Part shown: positions 9,426-20,531 of the stretch, piece by piece
How the letters are laid out: each line of letters begins with the position of its first letter
Numbering within the stretch: position 1 is the first letter of the stretch
Source of the DNA: an uncultured Planctomycetaceae bacterium
GTDB taxonomy: Bacteria; Planctomycetota; Planctomycetia; Planctomycetales; Planctomycetaceae
Direction of reading: 5' to 3'
Assembly: GCA_943787265.1 (NCBI GenBank)
Contig: CALSLT010000009.1
Span: 1 to 64,000 of the forward strand
DNA: 64,000 nt
Notes under the pieces: model-generated
Database searches by the model: none
Told to the model about the DNA's origin: nothing
The model's input: the letters and a program-made list of their open reading frames with translations, nothing else
Translations under genes and position numbers: made by a program

Positions 9426-10625
9426 ATGAAATTTCTGGCTGGATGCGTTTGCTCGGCAGTTCTCGGCAGCTTCTTCACCGTCTGGATGCTCGACGGACAA
9501 CAGTCAAACCGAGGTTCTGCCGTCGCTCAGGAGCGTCCCGGCCAGACGGGGCCGTTGTTTCCACTTCAGGTTCCTCGCCCGGCGGCCGCGAACGTTGAGA
9601 CGTATTTCAACGCGGATGGCTTGAGCCCGGAAGAAGCGATCAACGTTTCGGTCTACGAGCAGCTTCATAAAAGTGTCGTGAACATCACGACGCGCAGCAC
9701 CAGAGTCGACTCGTTCTTCTTTACCGAACAGACGTCTGAAGGGACTGGTTCGGGTTCGGTCATCGACAGTTCCGGCCACATCGTTACTAACTGGCACGTT
9801 GTCGCCGACGCACGCAACATCGGCGTTACTCTTTACAACGGCGAAACGTACGAAGCTCGCGTCGTTGGTTACGATCCACCGAACGACATCGCGATCATCA
9901 AGATTGATGCTCCCAACGGAGTGCTGTTCCCAATCACGATGGGTGACTCCAGTAAACTCAAAGTCGGCATGCGAGTCCTCGCGATCGGCAACCCGTTCGA
10001 ACTGGAAAGAACGCTGACCACCGGCATCGTCTCCAGTTTGAATCGCTCGATCCAGGTCCAGGAGAACTGGTCGATCAAATCGATCATTCAGATCGACGCT
10101 TCGATCAACCCGGGCAACTCGGGCGGGCCGTTGCTCGACCTGCACGGCCGGCTGATCGGCATCAACACTGCCATCGCCAGTCGAACCGGGCAAAGCGCCG
10201 GCGTCGGATTCGCTATCCCCGTCAACCTGGTCTCGCGAGTCGTTCCTGAACTGATCACGCACGGCCGAGTCTACCGCGCAGAAATCGGCATCCAGCGAGT
10301 CTTCGAGACAGAAGAGGGGCTGCTCGTCGAGCGGTTGACGCCCGGCGGCGCCGCTGAACAGTCGGGAGTCCGAGGCCCTACACTCCTCCGTCAGCGACGA
10401 GGCCCGTTTGTATTCGAACGCCTCGACCGTAGCTCAGCCGATCTGATCATTGCCGTCGACGGAAAGAAAGTTCAAACCGTTGCCGACTTCCGAGAAGCCA
10501 TCGAAAGTCTGAAACCCGGCGACATCGTCCAACTGACCGTCCTCCGCAAGGACCAGCAAATCAACGTCCGAGTCCAACTAGGCGGCGGCCCTCCGAAGCC
10601 AAAAACGCCCGGCACTCGGCTCTAA
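9426..10625 (+). CDS. HtrA/DegP-like trypsin family serine protease with one PDZ domain
   Basis: A 399-residue S1C protease for quality control of envelope proteins. Residues 1-22 form an uncleaved signal anchor or signal peptide. The protease domain has the catalytic triad His124 (VTNWHVV), Asp154 (NDIAIIKID) and Ser232 (NPGNSGGPLL). A single C-terminal PDZ domain spans about residues 280-385 (ADLIIAVDGKKV, then LKPGDIVQLTVLR). One PDZ domain and an N-terminal membrane segment make it more like DegS than DegP. It is followed on the same strand after 174 bp by an EEP-family gene; a short inverted repeat lies between. Confidence 0.93.
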   Translation: MKFLAGCVCSAVLGSFFTVWMLDGQQSNRGSAVAQERPGQTGPLFPLQVPRPAAANVETYFNADGLSPEEAINVSVYEQLHKSVVNITTRSTRVDSFFFTEQTSEGTGSGSVIDSSGHIVTNWHVVADARNIGVTLYNGETYEARVVGYDPPNDIAIIKIDAPNGVLFPITMGDSSKLKVGMRVLAIGNPFELERTLTTGIVSSLNRSIQVQENWSIKSIIQIDASINPGNSGGPLLDLHGRLIGINTAIASRTGQSAGVGFAIPVNLVSRVVPELITHGRVYRAEIGIQRVFETEEGLLVERLTPGGAAEQSGVRGPTLLRQRRGPFVFERLDRSSADLIIAVDGKKVQTVADFREAIESLKPGDIVQLTVLRKDQQINVRVQLGGGPPKPKTPGTRL

Positions 10626-10658
10626 AACTAAACGCATGTCTGCCCGGCGTGTTCAATT

Positions 10659-10692
10659 CGTAGGATTTTGGTCAGTCAGGGCTTTTCCTACG
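10659..10692 (+). terminator. Short inverted repeat after the HtrA gene
   Basis: CGTAGGA (10659-10665) pairs perfectly with TCCTACG (10686-10692) across a 20-nt loop. There is no T-run after the right arm, so it is a weak terminator candidate or a transcript-end hairpin. Confidence 0.35.
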
Positions 10693-10799
10693 TTGCGCGG
10701 CAGGCCGAGTCACGCCTGATTTGGAGTTAGCGTCAGGTCCATTCGCCAATCGGGTGATGGATCACTGCAGATTCCTGAAAATCCTGGCAGGCGAATTGG

Positions 10800-11762
10800 A
10801 TGCGAAGCAGGCAAACTCAAGTGCGAAGGATGTTGATTCTGGCGTTGATTTTGTCGTTTATCGGCCCCTACGTCGTCAGTCGGATACGAAGTGGCGGGAG
10901 ACAGATAAGAACGTGCATCGGGGCCGAGTCACCGGCCGTATCCGCCGATTTCAAGTCGTCCATTCGCGTCCTGACATACAACGTCGCTCATGGGCGAGGC
11001 CCAATCGATGACAACTGGAAGGGCACCGCTGCTGAGAAGCAAAATCGAATTCTTGAGATTGCAAGTCTGCTCGGCGACTCAAGAGCCGATGTGGTCATCT
11101 TGAATGAAGTGGACTTCGATTCGACGTGGAGCGGGCACGAGGATCAGGCAAAGGCAATTGCCCAGGCAGCAGGGTTTCCATGCTGGGTTGAACATCGCAA
11201 TCTCGATTTTCGCTTCCTCTATGGCAGTTTGAAGTCCGGCAATGCGATCTTGAGTCGGTATCCGATCGTTGATGCGAAGCTTGTTCATTATCCCGCTTTG
11301 CATACGGCCGAGCAATTCCTGGCAGGGCACAAGCAGGGGGTTATTTGCACGTTGCAAATATCGAAGACGCAACAGCTCCGAGTCCTTACCGTCCACCTGG
11401 AACATCGCAGCGAAGAGGTCCGAGTCCAGTCCGCTCAGAAGATAGTCGAGGCCGTTGAAAAATCCGATATCCCACTGATCGCGATTGGAGACTTCAATTC
11501 AACGCTCCCGACCTGGCCGGACGCTGAATTTGATTCCAGCGGACGCAACGCAATGGATGTCCTGCTTAAATCGAAGCACTTTGCAATCGCCCCTGAATCA
11601 ACGCCAGCAGAATGGAACATGACCTATCCGTCGATCAAGGCTGGCGTGGCCATCGATTGGATTCTGATTCCAAAGATGTGGAAGTTCAGCAACCATCGCG
11701 TTCTGAACAGTCAACTTTCCGATCATCGACCGGTTATGGCCGACCTGGTAATCGCAAAGTGA
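10800..11762 (+). CDS. Exported endonuclease/exonuclease/phosphatase family protein
   Basis: A 320-residue EEP-superfamily hydrolase acting on phosphodiester or phosphomonoester bonds. The start at 10800 gives an N-terminal basic stretch and a hydrophobic helix (residues 12-26, starting LILALILSF), so it is probably exported or membrane anchored. Family motifs in order are TYNVAHG, the metal-binding LNEVDFD, the GDFNST motif and the terminal SDHRPVMADL. All catalytic positions are present. Substrate cannot be inferred: relatives include DNases, sphingomyelinases and inositol phosphatases. Confidence 0.85.
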   Translation: MRSRQTQVRRMLILALILSFIGPYVVSRIRSGGRQIRTCIGAESPAVSADFKSSIRVLTYNVAHGRGPIDDNWKGTAAEKQNRILEIASLLGDSRADVVILNEVDFDSTWSGHEDQAKAIAQAAGFPCWVEHRNLDFRFLYGSLKSGNAILSRYPIVDAKLVHYPALHTAEQFLAGHKQGVICTLQISKTQQLRVLTVHLEHRSEEVRVQSAQKIVEAVEKSDIPLIAIGDFNSTLPTWPDAEFDSSGRNAMDVLLKSKHFAIAPESTPAEWNMTYPSIKAGVAIDWILIPKMWKFSNHRVLNSQLSDHRPVMADLVIAK

Positions 11763-11982
11763 TGCGGATCTAATCGCCACTCTGAATGACAAAAAACTGG
11801 ACCATTCCCCGCTTCGGCGAAGTGACCGAACCCTCGAATATCTAAAGACGCCGTTCATGCCGTCGTTTGTCGAGGTAGATGACTTTGGAATCCGCGTCTG
11901 GTCACACGGTCATGCGAAGTCTGAAATTTCGGGCATGCGTCTCGACTGTCGAAACGCTCGCTGTATGAGTTGAAACGTTTAC

Positions 11983-13446
11983 TTAACCCTTCACCACGCC
12001 AAGTGGGCGCATTCTGGCGACCTTCTTGGAAATGCCGGCTCGGTGGACGACGTCGACGACCTGGTTGACGTCTTTGTAGGCGTCGGGTTGTTCTTCGGCG
12101 AGGCCTCGCCAGCTTTGGGCTTTGGCGATGACGCCTCGGGCGGCGAGTTCTCGATCGATGCGCCGGCCTTTGGCGTGTTTGACGGCGCGAGTTCGGCTCA
12201 TCAATCGCCCCGCTCCGTGGCAGGTTGTTCCGAAAGTCTGCTCCATGCTGCCTGGCTGGCCGGTGAGTACCCAGCTCGCTCGGCCCATGTCGCCGGGGAT
12301 TAAGACCGGCTGGCCAATCTCCTGATACCGTTCCGGGATTTCTGAGTGGCCGGGAGGGAATGCTCGCGTTGCTCCTTTGCGATGGACCCAGACTTTCTTA
12401 TCAACCGTGTCGACCTTGTGCTCTTCGAACTTGGCGATGTTATGAGCGACGTCGTAGACCAGGCCCATGTTCAAACTTTGCCACGATTCGGAGAAGACCT
12501 TTTCGAAGACTTCGCGAGCCTGCCACATCAGCAACTGGCGGTTGCACCACGCGTAGTTGGCGGCGGCTCGCATTGCTCCGACGTAGTGACTGCCTTCCGG
12601 GCTGTCGATCGGTGCGCAGGCGAGTTGTCGGTCGGGGAGTTCGATGCCGTATCGCTCGGGGACTCCTCTTAGTAGACGCAACGCGTCGTCGCAGACCTGG
12701 TAACCGAGCCCTCGCGAGCCCGAGTGGATCATCACGCAGATCATGTCCTTGGCCAGGCCCATCGCTTCGGCAGCTTCTTCGTCAACGACGGCTTCGACAA
12801 CCTGGACTTCCAGGAAGTGGTTTCCCGATCCGAGTGTTCCGCACTGACTGCGGCCTCGTTCGATGGCTCGGTCGCTGACGTTGTCGGGTTCCGCTTCGGC
12901 AAGGCATCCGCGAGCTTCGGTGAACTCGACATCTTCGTCGGTCGCCAGTCCTCGCCCTTTAAGGAATGGGACGCCTTCACCCATTAGTTGCCGAAGCTCA
13001 GGTTCGGAGAATCGATACTTGCCTTTTCGACCAGTTCCGGCGGGGACGTTCTTAAAGAGGCTGCCAACCAGTTGCTCCATGTGAGGCTTGACGTCCTGGT
13101 AAAACAGGTTCGAACGAAGCAGGCGGACTCCGCAGTTGATGTCGTAGCCGACGCCGCCGGGTGAGATGACTCCGCCTTCCAGCGGGTCGGTCGCGCAGAC
13201 CCCGCCGATGGTGAATCCGTATCCCCAGTGGATGTCCGGCATTGCCAGACTCGCGAGCTGAATGCCGGGCAAAGTTGCGACATTCGCGACCTGATCCGGA
13301 GCCTGATCGTTCCGCATCTGTTGGATCAGTTCGTCACTTGCGTAGATTAGACCATCGACGCGCATGTCAGACCGGTAGCTGCGAGGGATCCTCCAGCAAT
13401 AGTCGTTGACCCGTTCGAGGGGACCTTCAAATCCTTTTCTGGCCAT
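11983..13446 (-). CDS. rtcB: RNA-splicing ligase RtcB
   Basis: A 487-residue GTP-dependent RNA ligase that joins 2',3'-cyclic phosphate and 5'-OH RNA ends. Motifs are the metal-binding GVGYDINCGVRLL, the GTLGSGNHFLEVQ stretch, IHSGSRGLGYQV and CHGAGRLMSR with the guanylylated-histidine region, ending in the family-typical PLGVVKG. The full metal and GTP site is present and no intein interrupts it. No archease or RtcA gene is adjacent. It is read divergently from the thioredoxin-like gene. Confidence 0.96.
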   Translation of the reverse strand: MARKGFEGPLERVNDYCWRIPRSYRSDMRVDGLIYASDELIQQMRNDQAPDQVANVATLPGIQLASLAMPDIHWGYGFTIGGVCATDPLEGGVISPGGVGYDINCGVRLLRSNLFYQDVKPHMEQLVGSLFKNVPAGTGRKGKYRFSEPELRQLMGEGVPFLKGRGLATDEDVEFTEARGCLAEAEPDNVSDRAIERGRSQCGTLGSGNHFLEVQVVEAVVDEEAAEAMGLAKDMICVMIHSGSRGLGYQVCDDALRLLRGVPERYGIELPDRQLACAPIDSPEGSHYVGAMRAAANYAWCNRQLLMWQAREVFEKVFSESWQSLNMGLVYDVAHNIAKFEEHKVDTVDKKVWVHRKGATRAFPPGHSEIPERYQEIGQPVLIPGDMGRASWVLTGQPGSMEQTFGTTCHGAGRLMSRTRAVKHAKGRRIDRELAARGVIAKAQSWRGLAEEQPDAYKDVNQVVDVVHRAGISKKVARMRPLGVVKG

Positions 13447-13731
13447 GTCGTGTGCTCTGTCTCACAGATGGAAAAACCCGTCCAGCAATAGGCTGATCGG
13501 ACGACGTAAAATTCGGTCGTGATCCGGATGGATGCCTGTTTTCAGGTGGCTTTGGCAGCTTCCACACAATGGGTAAAGAAGAGGCCGGATTGATTCCATC
13601 GGATTGGAAGCCGTTCCCGTCAGTTCGAGAATGGTGGTCGCTACTGACAGCCTGAACCGTTGATGAGGTTCGGGCGAGACGCCAGGATGTGACGCTTTTC
13701 TTGACTAAAAAATCTGCTGAGGCAGCGGACC

Positions 13732-14295
13732 ATGCGGAAGTTATGCGGGCTAATTGTGGTAGCGTTGTGCGCCGGAACGGTTTCAGCAGCCGAACTTTCG
13801 AAGACAACAAACGCTAAAACGGCTTCAACAAAGTCGACCAGCAATGTTGGTGATCAGGCGTTAAATCTGAAACTCGCTGTCAAAATCGGCGATCTGAAGA
13901 GCGATGCTAAGCAGGCCAAAGCTGGTGATGATCGGTCTGACAAGATTAAGCAGACCTCGGCCAAGGCCGGAACTAGCAGTGGATCGTCGGCGAAACCTAA
14001 GGCTTTGAAGCCACTCAAACGCAAGATTCTTGTGTTCAAGGCAACGTGGTGTGGTGCCTGCCAGGCTTTGAATTACGAGTGGCCGAGTATGAAAAAGGTC
14101 GGCTGGCGTGTCGGTGCAAAACTGACCGACCACATCCAGTTCGTCGATTCGGACCTGCGGCCAGACTTGGTTTCTCGGTACGGAATCACTCAGTTGCCAA
14201 CGCTCGTGCTTGTCGACGGCGAAAAAGAGTTAGGTCGTCAGGGGTCGCTCGGAGCAAGAAATATCGCGGAGTTCTATTATGGGCGGCTCAAATAG
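13732..14295 (+). CDS. Exported thioredoxin-fold protein
   Basis: A 187-residue protein with a signal peptide (residues 1-20, hydrophobic core LCGLIVVALCAG, cleavage near VSAAE). A polar, lysine- and serine-rich linker covers residues 22-95, and a thioredoxin domain follows. The redox motif is WCGAC (Cys107, Cys110) after FKAT, and the cis-proline loop is TQLPTLVLVDG. It probably acts as an envelope disulfide reductase or isomerase. WCGAC differs from the WCGPC of classical thioredoxin, and the pre-domain linker is low complexity. No cytochrome biogenesis or Dsb genes are close by. Confidence 0.85.
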   Translation: MRKLCGLIVVALCAGTVSAAELSKTTNAKTASTKSTSNVGDQALNLKLAVKIGDLKSDAKQAKAGDDRSDKIKQTSAKAGTSSGSSAKPKALKPLKRKILVFKATWCGACQALNYEWPSMKKVGWRVGAKLTDHIQFVDSDLRPDLVSRYGITQLPTLVLVDGEKELGRQGSLGARNIAEFYYGRLK

Positions 14296-14634
14296 CCGCA
14301 AAATCCGCAAACAGCGTCATTCGAGAAGCCGTTTCGGGATAACTTCGAGGCGGCTTTTTACATGCGCAAGCCGTTACTGATAAACGGTTTCAGTCGTTTG
14401 AGACTGCTCGCATCTTTGGTTGAATCTGAAGATAGGCACGGGTAGTATCGGCGGAACTTTCGCGGACCTCGCAGGTTGCGCCGGAAACGGATTGTTTTCG
14501 AGTGGCCAGCGTAAGCCTGATTTCCCTTCTGAAGGTTCAGATTTCGACGCAGTTGAGGCAGTCCGCGGCTGAGTTCAAAAGTCGAAGCGTTCAAAGCAGT
14601 AAGTTTTCACCCGAAATTGCGGTAGGTTTTTCAT
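14296..14634. other. Intergenic region upstream of accB
   Basis: A 339-bp gap. Its first part holds the terminator of the thioredoxin-like gene (14326-14360); the remainder should contain the accB promoter, but I see no clear promoter motif or further structure. Confidence 0.5.
14326..14360 (+). terminator. Rho-independent terminator
   Basis: AAGCCGTTTCG pairs with CGAGGCGGCTT (one wobble or mismatch) around a short loop, and the right arm runs into TTTTT. It lies about 30 nt after the stop of the thioredoxin-like gene. Confidence 0.7.
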
Positions 14635-15135
14635 ATGGCCGACGAAGAACAATCTTCAAACGAGTCCTTCAACCTCGACAAGCTGAAGGAACTGATCGAG
14701 CTGATGGAGAAGCACGATCTGACTGACGTCCATCTCCGGCATGGCGGCGAGCAATGGCGTTTGCGACGAGGTCCTCAGGTCGTTGCAGCGGCCCCCGCAG
14801 CTCCGGCCGCGTATGCAGCTCCTGCTGCTGTACCGGCTCCCGCAGCTCCGGCGGCGGCACCTGAAGCAGCGGCTCCGGCAGCGCCCGCGAGCAATCTACT
14901 TGAAATCAAGAGCCCGATCGTCGGAACGTTTTACTCGTCACCGACGCCTGATGACCCGGCCTTCGTTTCGGTTGGCTCGAAGGTGGCGGCCGACTCAGTG
15001 GTCTGTATCGTCGAGGCGATGAAAGTTATGAATCAGATCACCGCAGACGTCAGCGGCACGATCGAAGAAATACTCGTTGGGAATGGCGATCCGGTTGAGT
15101 CTGGTCAGGTTTTGCTTCGCGTGAAGCCGAATTGA
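14635..15135 (+). CDS. accB: Biotin carboxyl carrier protein of acetyl-CoA carboxylase
   Basis: A 166-residue BCCP. The N-terminal helical region (residues 13-50) is followed by an alanine/proline-rich swinging linker (51-86) and the biotinyl domain. The biotinylated lysine is Lys130 in VEAMKVMN. The upstream strand [15 protein letters not shown] is typical of the family. It carries CO2 between biotin carboxylase and carboxyltransferase in the first step of fatty-acid synthesis. accC follows 149 bp downstream on the same strand; accA/accD are not in the window. Confidence 0.96.
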   Translation: MADEEQSSNESFNLDKLKELIELMEKHDLTDVHLRHGGEQWRLRRGPQVVAAAPAAPAAYAAPAAVPAPAAPAAAPEAAAPAAPASNLLEIKSPIVGTFYSSPTPDDPAFVSVGSKVAADSVVCIVEAMKVMNQITADVSGTIEEILVGNGDPVESGQVLLRVKPN

Positions 15136-15284
15136 GTTGATTGAGTATTCGGCGAGTCAGTCATCGGTGACTCGCCCGATTGATTTTCCGATTCGAGCCG
15201 AGGACGACGCCCGCATCCGGTTTCTGTCGATGCTGTTTTGCTGTCTCCCGTTTCGTTCCCGCTTTTTCGTTGTTTGAGTCTCGC

Positions 15285-16646
<1,362 letters not shown>

Positions 16647-16781
16647 ACGACTCGCCGGAATACTTCGTGCGACGTTTCTGTTTTCGCGGCGACTTCTCAA
16701 ACACATCGCTGAGCCTCCGGTCTGGCTTAAGCAAGCAAATACATACTGAATCAAATCAAACTAGAAATCTCGGAGTTTTCG

Positions 16782-18095
16782 ATGGCTGAAGCCGCCCCCC
16801 TCTCACATCCTGCTCAGGCTGATCACAACTTTAAGAAGGTCGCCATTCTGTTTTCGGGCGGGCCAGCTCCTGCTGCCAACGCGGTGATCTCCACCTGTGC
16901 GGCCAGCTTTCGAAAGAGTGGCATCGAAGTCGTCGGAGTTCTGCACGGATACCGGCACTTGATGGAGTACAACGCGGACAATCCGATGCAGGAAGGCCGC
17001 GACTTCATCATGCTCAACGACACAACGTTGAAGCGAACTCGCAATCAGCGAGGCATTATCATCGGCACGGCTCGAGCAAACCCGGGCAAGCTGATTCAGT
17101 CGCCTGCGGACCTTCAGGATGCCGACAAAACGGCTCCGATGAAGACAACCTACGAAGCTCTCTGCTCGATGGGAGCCGACGCCCTGATTTCAATCGGCGG
17201 CGACGACACGCTCAAGACAGCCAACAAGTTCAAGCTTTATCAGGACACTCTTCCTGAAGACAGCAAGCGACTGCCCGTCGTCCACGTTCCGAAAACAATC
17301 GACAACGACTACCACGGCATCGACTTCACATTCGGATTCTTCACAGCCGTCGAAGTGCTCGGTGGCGAACTTCGCAACCTGCTCGCCGACGCCGAAGCCA
17401 GCGAAAGCTACTTCGTTGCAGAGTGCATGGGACGCAGCGCTGGATGGCTTGCTTATGGCGCCGCGATTTCCAGCGAAGCCAGTCTGGTCATCAGCGTCGA
17501 AGACATCGAAGGTGATCTTGCGGGAACGGAAGAATGGACCAGTCCCAAGACCGGTCAAACTGAAACTCGCAAGATTATGAACACCGAAGCTCTCGTTGGT
17601 CGCATTGTGAAAACGATGCGAGCTCGTGACGCGGGCGGCAAACGGTTTGGAACGATCGTCATGGCGGAAGGTCTCGCCGAGATGATGCCGGCCAGCCAGC
17701 TCGAAGGAATTCCTCGCGACGATCACGGACATATTTCTGTCGCTCACGTCGACCTCGGGAAGAAATTCGCCAAGCTGATCGCCGCTGAGTACAAAGCTCA
17801 GACTGGTCAGGCTCGCAAAATCACTGGCCTGCAACTTGGATACGAATCCCGCTGTGCACCGCCGACGGCGTTCGACGTCATGCTCGGAAGTCAACTCGGT
17901 GTTGGCGGTTTCCGAGCCATTGTTGAGCAGGGGCTTAACGGCGTGATGGTTTCGATCGTCGGTCAGCTCGAACTTCAATACGTGCCTTTTGAAGAGCTGG
18001 TCAATCCGGCGGACCTGGTGACGAAGGTTCGGTTTATCGAAACTGGCTGCGACTTCCATCAACTCGCCCGATTCCTTGAAACGAGTGTCGAGTAG
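16782..18095 (+). CDS. pfp: Pyrophosphate-dependent-type 6-phosphofructokinase
   Basis: A 437-residue phosphofructokinase. The key donor-site signature is GGDDT at 139-143 with PKTIDND at 170-176. The second aspartate in GGDD and the lysine in PKTIDND are the pair known to select pyrophosphate rather than ATP, making the step reversible. Other motifs are AECMGRSAGWLAYGAA (substrate loop) and LGYESRCAPPTAFD. The N-terminal FSGGPAPAANAV loop replaces the usual GGDxPGxN. It follows accB-accC on the same strand and precedes ftsH. The nucleotide/PPi preference is predicted from signature residues only. Confidence 0.9.
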   Translation: MAEAAPLSHPAQADHNFKKVAILFSGGPAPAANAVISTCAASFRKSGIEVVGVLHGYRHLMEYNADNPMQEGRDFIMLNDTTLKRTRNQRGIIIGTARANPGKLIQSPADLQDADKTAPMKTTYEALCSMGADALISIGGDDTLKTANKFKLYQDTLPEDSKRLPVVHVPKTIDNDYHGIDFTFGFFTAVEVLGGELRNLLADAEASESYFVAECMGRSAGWLAYGAAISSEASLVISVEDIEGDLAGTEEWTSPKTGQTETRKIMNTEALVGRIVKTMRARDAGGKRFGTIVMAEGLAEMMPASQLEGIPRDDHGHISVAHVDLGKKFAKLIAAEYKAQTGQARKITGLQLGYESRCAPPTAFDVMLGSQLGVGGFRAIVEQGLNGVMVSIVGQLELQYVPFEELVNPADLVTKVRFIETGCDFHQLARFLETSVE

Positions 18096-18166
18096 CAATT
18101 CCACTGTCGGCCGGTCGTGAGAATCGTCCTTCTCGCAACCGGCATGACGGCTATACTTCCTGCAGT

Positions 18167-18228
18167 GGCTGGAAGGGTTAATGCAGCGAGGTCGCATTTG
18201 CGGCGTCGATTCGCTAACCCTGCCAGCC
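18167..18228. repeat. 14-bp inverted repeat between pfp and ftsH
   Basis: GGCTGGAAGGGTTA (18167-18180) faces TAACCCTGCCAGCC (18215-18228), one mismatch in 14 bp, with a 34-nt loop. It lies about 70 nt past the pfp stop. It may be a termination hairpin, though no T-run follows. Confidence 0.5.
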
Positions 18229-18327
18229 GTTGAACGATTAACGACGTATTGAAGATACGATCGTAGTCCATATTTGCCTGCAAAGAGGCACCGCCGAACG
18301 GGCCAAAATCCGATTTCGGAGCCGGCC

Positions 18328-20400
18328 ATGCAGACTCACTCAGGGAAAGAACGCCACTCGATGTCCGATTCTGAACAGCGACCATCGCAGGATTCAAAGC
18401 CGAGCAAAGATTCCAACGGGGGGCAGCCCCGCAAGCCCGAGTCGCCGAACTCGAATCGCACGGTGCTCTACCTGCTGATTGTGGCCACGATTTGCCTGGT
18501 CTCCTCGCCGCTTCTCTTCACGAGATCCGATGTCAAAACTCTGACGCTTAGCGAGTTCGAAGCCGGCCTGGACGACGGTAAGTACAATAAGACCAATGTG
18601 CACAATCTTCAGATTGGGCGAACAGCGATCACTTTTCAGGACCAGCCTCTGCCCAAAGAGAATGAGACTGCTCCGGATGTTGAGCCCAAAGTCTTTCGGA
18701 TTCCAATCGCCACAATTGGCGATACGTGGCAAGCTCAGATCAAGGAAGAAATCAAGAAGCACGACATCAACGTCTCACCTGCAGAATTGCCGACTGAGTG
18801 GCAGTCGTGGGCGTTGCTGATGATCATCGCGGCGCCGTTGATCCTTCTTCTGATCTTGATGATTCGTCGCGTGGGCGGTGCCGGCTCGGCATTGTCATTC
18901 GGTCGAAGCCGCGGCAAGGTCTATGCTCAGGACGATCTTGATACGACTTTCGAAGACGTCAAGGGAATCGACGAAGCTGTTGAAGAGCTGAAAGAAGTCG
19001 TCGAGTTTCTCAAGTCGCCTGGCAAGTATCAGGCTCTTGGCGGGCGAATTCCGAAAGGCGTTCTGCTTGTCGGGCCTCCGGGAACCGGCAAGACGATGCT
19101 TGCAAAGGCCGTCGCTGGTGAAGCGGGAGTTCCATTCGTCAGTCTGTCTGGTTCTGACTTTGTTGAGATGTTCGTCGGCGTCGGAGCCGCTCGTGTTCGA
19201 GACATGTTTCAGCAGGCCGCTCAGCGTTCTCCGTGCATCATCTTCATCGATGAACTGGACGCACTTGGCAAAGCTCGTAGCAACGGAATGCCTGGCGGAA
19301 ACGATGAACGTGAGCAGACTTTGAACGCACTGCTCGTCGAGATGGACGGCTTCGGTTCGGACGAAAGCGTCATCGTTATGGGGGCCACCAACCGACTCGA
19401 CGTACTCGATCAGGCACTGCTTCGTCCTGGACGATTTGATCGCCAGGTTCTTGTCGACAGGCCAGACATCAAGGGCCGCGAAGCGATCCTCAAAGTCCAC
19501 ATGGCAAAAATCAAAATGGACGAGTCAGTCAATCTCCCGCGCGTCGCCAAATTGACGGCGGGCTTCGTGGGTGCTGACCTCGCCAACCTGGTCAATGAAG
19601 CGGCGCTGCTGGCTGCTCGAAAAGATAAAAAGTGTGTGACTCAGGACGAATTCGAAGAGGGCGTTGATCGTGTCGTCGCCGGACTGGCCAAGCAGACTCG
19701 AATCATTGATGACGAGGAAAAAGAGCGGACTGCTTATCACGAGTGCGGCCATGCTCTAACCGCATGCAGCCTGCCGAACGCCGATCCTGTCCACAAGATT
19801 TCGATCATTCCGCGAGGGCGAACGTTGGGCTTCATGATGCAGAGCCCCGACTCTGAACGTCACAACATGACGAAATCAGCACTTCTCGCTGAGATTTGTG
19901 TGATGCTTGGTGGAACGGCGGCAGAGCACGTGGTCTATGATGAGCCGTCTGTCGGTGCTCAAAACGATCTTCAACGAGCGACTGGTACCGCTCGGCGAAT
20001 GGTCACCGAATGGGGCATGAGCGAGAAGATTGGCAAGATTCACTACAGCGAGGCTCGATCAAATCCGTTCCTCGGCGGGCGAACTGCCGAAGAGCCTGCA
20101 CACAGTGAAGAAACGATCCGCGAGATTGACCTTGAGGTAAAGCGGATCATTGATTCCGCTTACGAGCAGACTCTGGAGATCATACAGAGTCGCCGTCAGG
20201 TGCTTGAGCAGATGACTCGTGAGCTGATCGAAGTTGAAACGATGGACGCGGATCATCTCAAGAGGATCCTCGACGAGCATCATCCCGGCGCTCAGATCGT
20301 CCCCGGCACGTTTCCAACGACCGACACGGCCGAGCCTGCCTCAGATGTTGCCCCCGCAACGGACGACGGCGATGCAGAAGTTTCTGGCACCGACGACTGA
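18328..20400 (+). CDS. ftsH: ATP-dependent zinc metalloprotease FtsH
   Basis: A membrane AAA+ protease of 690 residues. Start 18328 has GGAG six nt upstream; 18361 (MSDSEQRP) is the alternative. A polar N terminus is followed by a first membrane helix (starting [13 protein letters not shown]), an extracytoplasmic domain of about 100 residues, and a second helix (starting [14 protein letters not shown]). The AAA domain has Walker A GPPGTGKT, Walker [10 protein letters not shown], and the second region of homology ending RPGRFDRQV. The zinc protease site is HECGH. A proline/acidic tail ends the protein. It degrades unassembled or damaged membrane proteins. Convergent with the next gene across a palindromic repeat. 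Confidence 0.96.
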   Translation: MQTHSGKERHSMSDSEQRPSQDSKPSKDSNGGQPRKPESPNSNRTVLYLLIVATICLVSSPLLFTRSDVKTLTLSEFEAGLDDGKYNKTNVHNLQIGRTAITFQDQPLPKENETAPDVEPKVFRIPIATIGDTWQAQIKEEIKKHDINVSPAELPTEWQSWALLMIIAAPLILLLILMIRRVGGAGSALSFGRSRGKVYAQDDLDTTFEDVKGIDEAVEELKEVVEFLKSPGKYQALGGRIPKGVLLVGPPGTGKTMLAKAVAGEAGVPFVSLSGSDFVEMFVGVGAARVRDMFQQAAQRSPCIIFIDELDALGKARSNGMPGGNDEREQTLNALLVEMDGFGSDESVIVMGATNRLDVLDQALLRPGRFDRQVLVDRPDIKGREAILKVHMAKIKMDESVNLPRVAKLTAGFVGADLANLVNEAALLAARKDKKCVTQDEFEEGVDRVVAGLAKQTRIIDDEEKERTAYHECGHALTACSLPNADPVHKISIIPRGRTLGFMMQSPDSERHNMTKSALLAEICVMLGGTAAEHVVYDEPSVGAQNDLQRATGTARRMVTEWGMSEKIGKIHYSEARSNPFLGGRTAEEPAHSEETIREIDLEVKRIIDSAYEQTLEIIQSRRQVLEQMTRELIEVETMDADHLKRILDEHHPGAQIVPGTFPTTDTAEPASDVAPATDDGDAEVSGTDD

Positions 20401-20431
20401 GTGCCGTCGGATGTTCTGCCTCGTTCCGAAT

Positions 20432-20507
20432 TTTTCGTAGGGTGCGTCTTGACGCACCACCGTAAGGCACGACCGGCAGTGGTGCGTCAAGACGCACCCT
20501 ATGAAAA
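20432..20507. repeat. Paired copies of a dispersed palindromic repeat (29-bp inverted arms)
   Basis: Two head-to-head copies of a dispersed unit lie between the convergent ftsH and propeller genes. The left arm 20432-20460 and right arm 20479-20507 are complementary at 28 of 29 positions, with an 18-nt spacer. The core, GGTGCGTCAAGACGCACC, is itself a perfect palindrome with 8-bp arms around AA. Further single copies are at 54992-55018 and 61944-61973. The pair can also serve as a two-way transcription terminator. Confidence 0.85.
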
Positions 20508-20531
20508 GTTGTTAGCGATCTTCCGGGTCGG

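Noticed and set aside
11857..11973. A 38-codon frame starting MPSFVEVDDFGIRVWSHG, faintly like DUF4160
   Set aside because: Too short, no ribosome site, similarity confined to a few residues.
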